Shown here one piece after another: positions 6,922 to 7,773 of a stretch of 7,773 nt of DNA. Position 1 is the first letter of the stretch; each line of letters starts with the position of its first letter. The translations under genes were made by a program, and so were the position numbers. The stretch is from Bacillota bacterium. Its GTDB lineage: Bacteria; Bacillota; GCA-003054495; Carboxydocellales; JAJZTU01. The notes under the pieces are model-generated. The model saw only the letters and a list, made by a program, of their open reading frames with translations, did no database searches and had not been told where the DNA came from. The stretch covers positions 1-7,773 of the forward strand of contig JAJZTU010000156.1 of NCBI GenBank assembly GCA_021848765.1. Direction: 5' to 3'.

Positions 6922-7593
6922 TTAAAAACACCTGTCCCGCAGTACATAGTACTTGCCTTGCTTATCCAGGCGGTTTGCTTTCCGGAGTTCCTTGAGTACC
7001 TGGACAACCATGACCCGGGAAACCCCCAGCATGTTGGCAATGTCCTGCTGGGTCAGTTTCAGGGGGATGAGACAACCCTCAGGGACCGGTTGGCCGTGTT
7101 CTCTGGCCAGGCGCACCAAAAGCTTCAGGACCCGCTGTTCTACTGTCTGGGAGTACAGCTCACTCTTTTGCTCCATAACTGAGTAAAACTTCTTCCCCAG
7201 GTTGGTGATAAGCTGCATGGCCAGAAGAGGCTGGTCCATAATCAGCTTTTCCATCTGCTTATGGCTGATCGAGCAAACCTTGGATTCTTCCAAGGCAATA
7301 GCGCTCGCCAAATGTTCCCTCCTTTGAAAGAGAGCGGTCTCCCCAACAATGTCCCCTTTACCCAGGATGCTTAAGATTACCTCTCTGCCATCCTCGGTTA
7401 CCTGGGCGAGTTTAGCACTGCCCTCTTTGATCAGAAATATAGTATCCGCCGGACTTCCCTGGCTAAAGATCAACTCGCCTTTTTGAAATACTTTTTTAGT
7501 AGTTCCGGAGCAAATATCCTCAAAGCTTTTAATTTCAATTCCTTCGAATATCGGTAAATCCCGTAAACAAAGTGCGCAATTGGTAACTGCCAC
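6922..7593 (-). CDS. Crp/Fnr-family transcriptional regulator
   Basis: A 223-residue DNA-binding regulator with a cyclic-nucleotide-type beta-barrel (about 20-110; GELIFSQGSPADTIFLIKEG, then GKGDIVGETALFQRR), a dimerisation helix (about 113-145) and a C-terminal winged helix (about 150-218, with LTQQDIANMLGVSR from 180). The GTG at 7591-7593 is chosen because GGGAGGG lies seven bases upstream; the upstream ATG at 7632 would add 13 residues across that site. In the phosphate-binding cassette GE is kept, but the Arg-Ser pair that holds cAMP in E. coli CRP is replaced by Leu-Ala, so cAMP is an unlikely ligand. C6 and C9 form a CxxC near the start, and C107 (in EESKVCSI) lines up with E. coli FNR C122. 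The FNR residue C29 has no counterpart at the same spacing; C28 is the next cysteine. The recognition helix reads SRVMVVQ in place of the usual SRETxxR. Targets and signal are unknown. Confidence 0.93.
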   Translation of the reverse strand: MAVTNCALCLRDLPIFEGIEIKSFEDICSGTTKKVFQKGELIFSQGSPADTIFLIKEGSAKLAQVTEDGREVILSILGKGDIVGETALFQRREHLASAIALEESKVCSISHKQMEKLIMDQPLLAMQLITNLGKKFYSVMEQKSELYSQTVEQRVLKLLVRLAREHGQPVPEGCLIPLKLTQQDIANMLGVSRVMVVQVLKELRKANRLDKQGKYYVLRDRCF

Positions 7594-7773
7594 GGTACTG
7601 CCCTCCCTTCTCAGGCCTAAAATTAGATACAAATTCGACCTGAAAAGGCTAAAATCCTGCTTAACACATCAATCTAACGGGCATTACCTTGTTCCGGGCC
7701 ACTCTTCGCCGTCTTGCTATCAAGAGCGCTGCATCTACAGTATCACTAAGGCATTGGCTACCGGCCGCTCCCC

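Noticed and set aside
7640..7680. FNR-like half-site TTGAT upstream of the Crp/Fnr gene (minus strand)
   Set aside because: The second arm is absent (TAAGC in place of ATCAA) and the protein's recognition helix does not fit the FNR motif.
7712..7725. Small hairpin TCTTG-CTAT-CAAGA
   Set aside because: Five weak base pairs with no T-tract; not enough for a terminator or an operator.
7735..7773. Possible C-terminal tail of a minus-strand gene (GERPVANALVIL, then TAG)
   Set aside because: Twelve codons at the window edge are too few to separate a gene end from chance.

Overview
The window looks like chromosomal DNA from a low-to-mid-GC Gram-positive bacterium, most likely a clostridial-type Firmicute (Peptococcaceae or a similar anaerobe). 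The evidence is a tRNA-sensing T-box leader in front of valS, a Rex redox repressor, G-rich Shine-Dalgarno sites with several GTG starts, and a small four-helix membrane protein typical of Firmicutes. The taxonomic call is inference; there is no rRNA or other marker here.

Layout. Positions 66 to 5246 hold a minus-strand block read right to left. A consensus sigma-A promoter (5185-5212) drives a T-box leader with a terminator (about 5178-4921). Then come valS (valyl-tRNA synthetase), folC (folylpolyglutamate/dihydrofolate synthase, 26 bases downstream of valS) and, after a 208-base gap that seems to carry its own promoter, rex. Upstream of the T-box promoter, also on the minus strand, is a small four-TM protein of the TIGR04086/YrzE type (5246-5680). 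It is divergent from a plus-strand lipoprotein gene (5814-6860) for a TauA/SsuA/NMT1-type ABC transporter substrate-binding protein. That gene converges on a Crp/Fnr-family regulator (6922-7593, minus), with a strong hairpin terminator between them. The last 180 bases (7594-7773) hold the regulator's upstream region and no gene I can support.

How the parts relate. valS and folC are housekeeping genes. Their expression should rise when uncharged tRNA-Val accumulates, because the leader has a GUC specifier and a UGGU tRNA-acceptor bulge, both fitting tRNA-Val. Rex senses NADH/NAD+ and Crp/Fnr proteins often sense redox or small molecules, so two global-type regulators lie within 7.5 kb. Nothing in the sequence shows that they act on each other or on the genes between them. 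The substrate-binding protein has no permease or ATPase beside it in this window.

I found no mobile element, CRISPR array, RNA gene or clear new system. The points most worth a second look are the cysteine pattern and odd recognition helix of the Crp/Fnr protein, the orphan binding protein, and the well-formed valS T-box.
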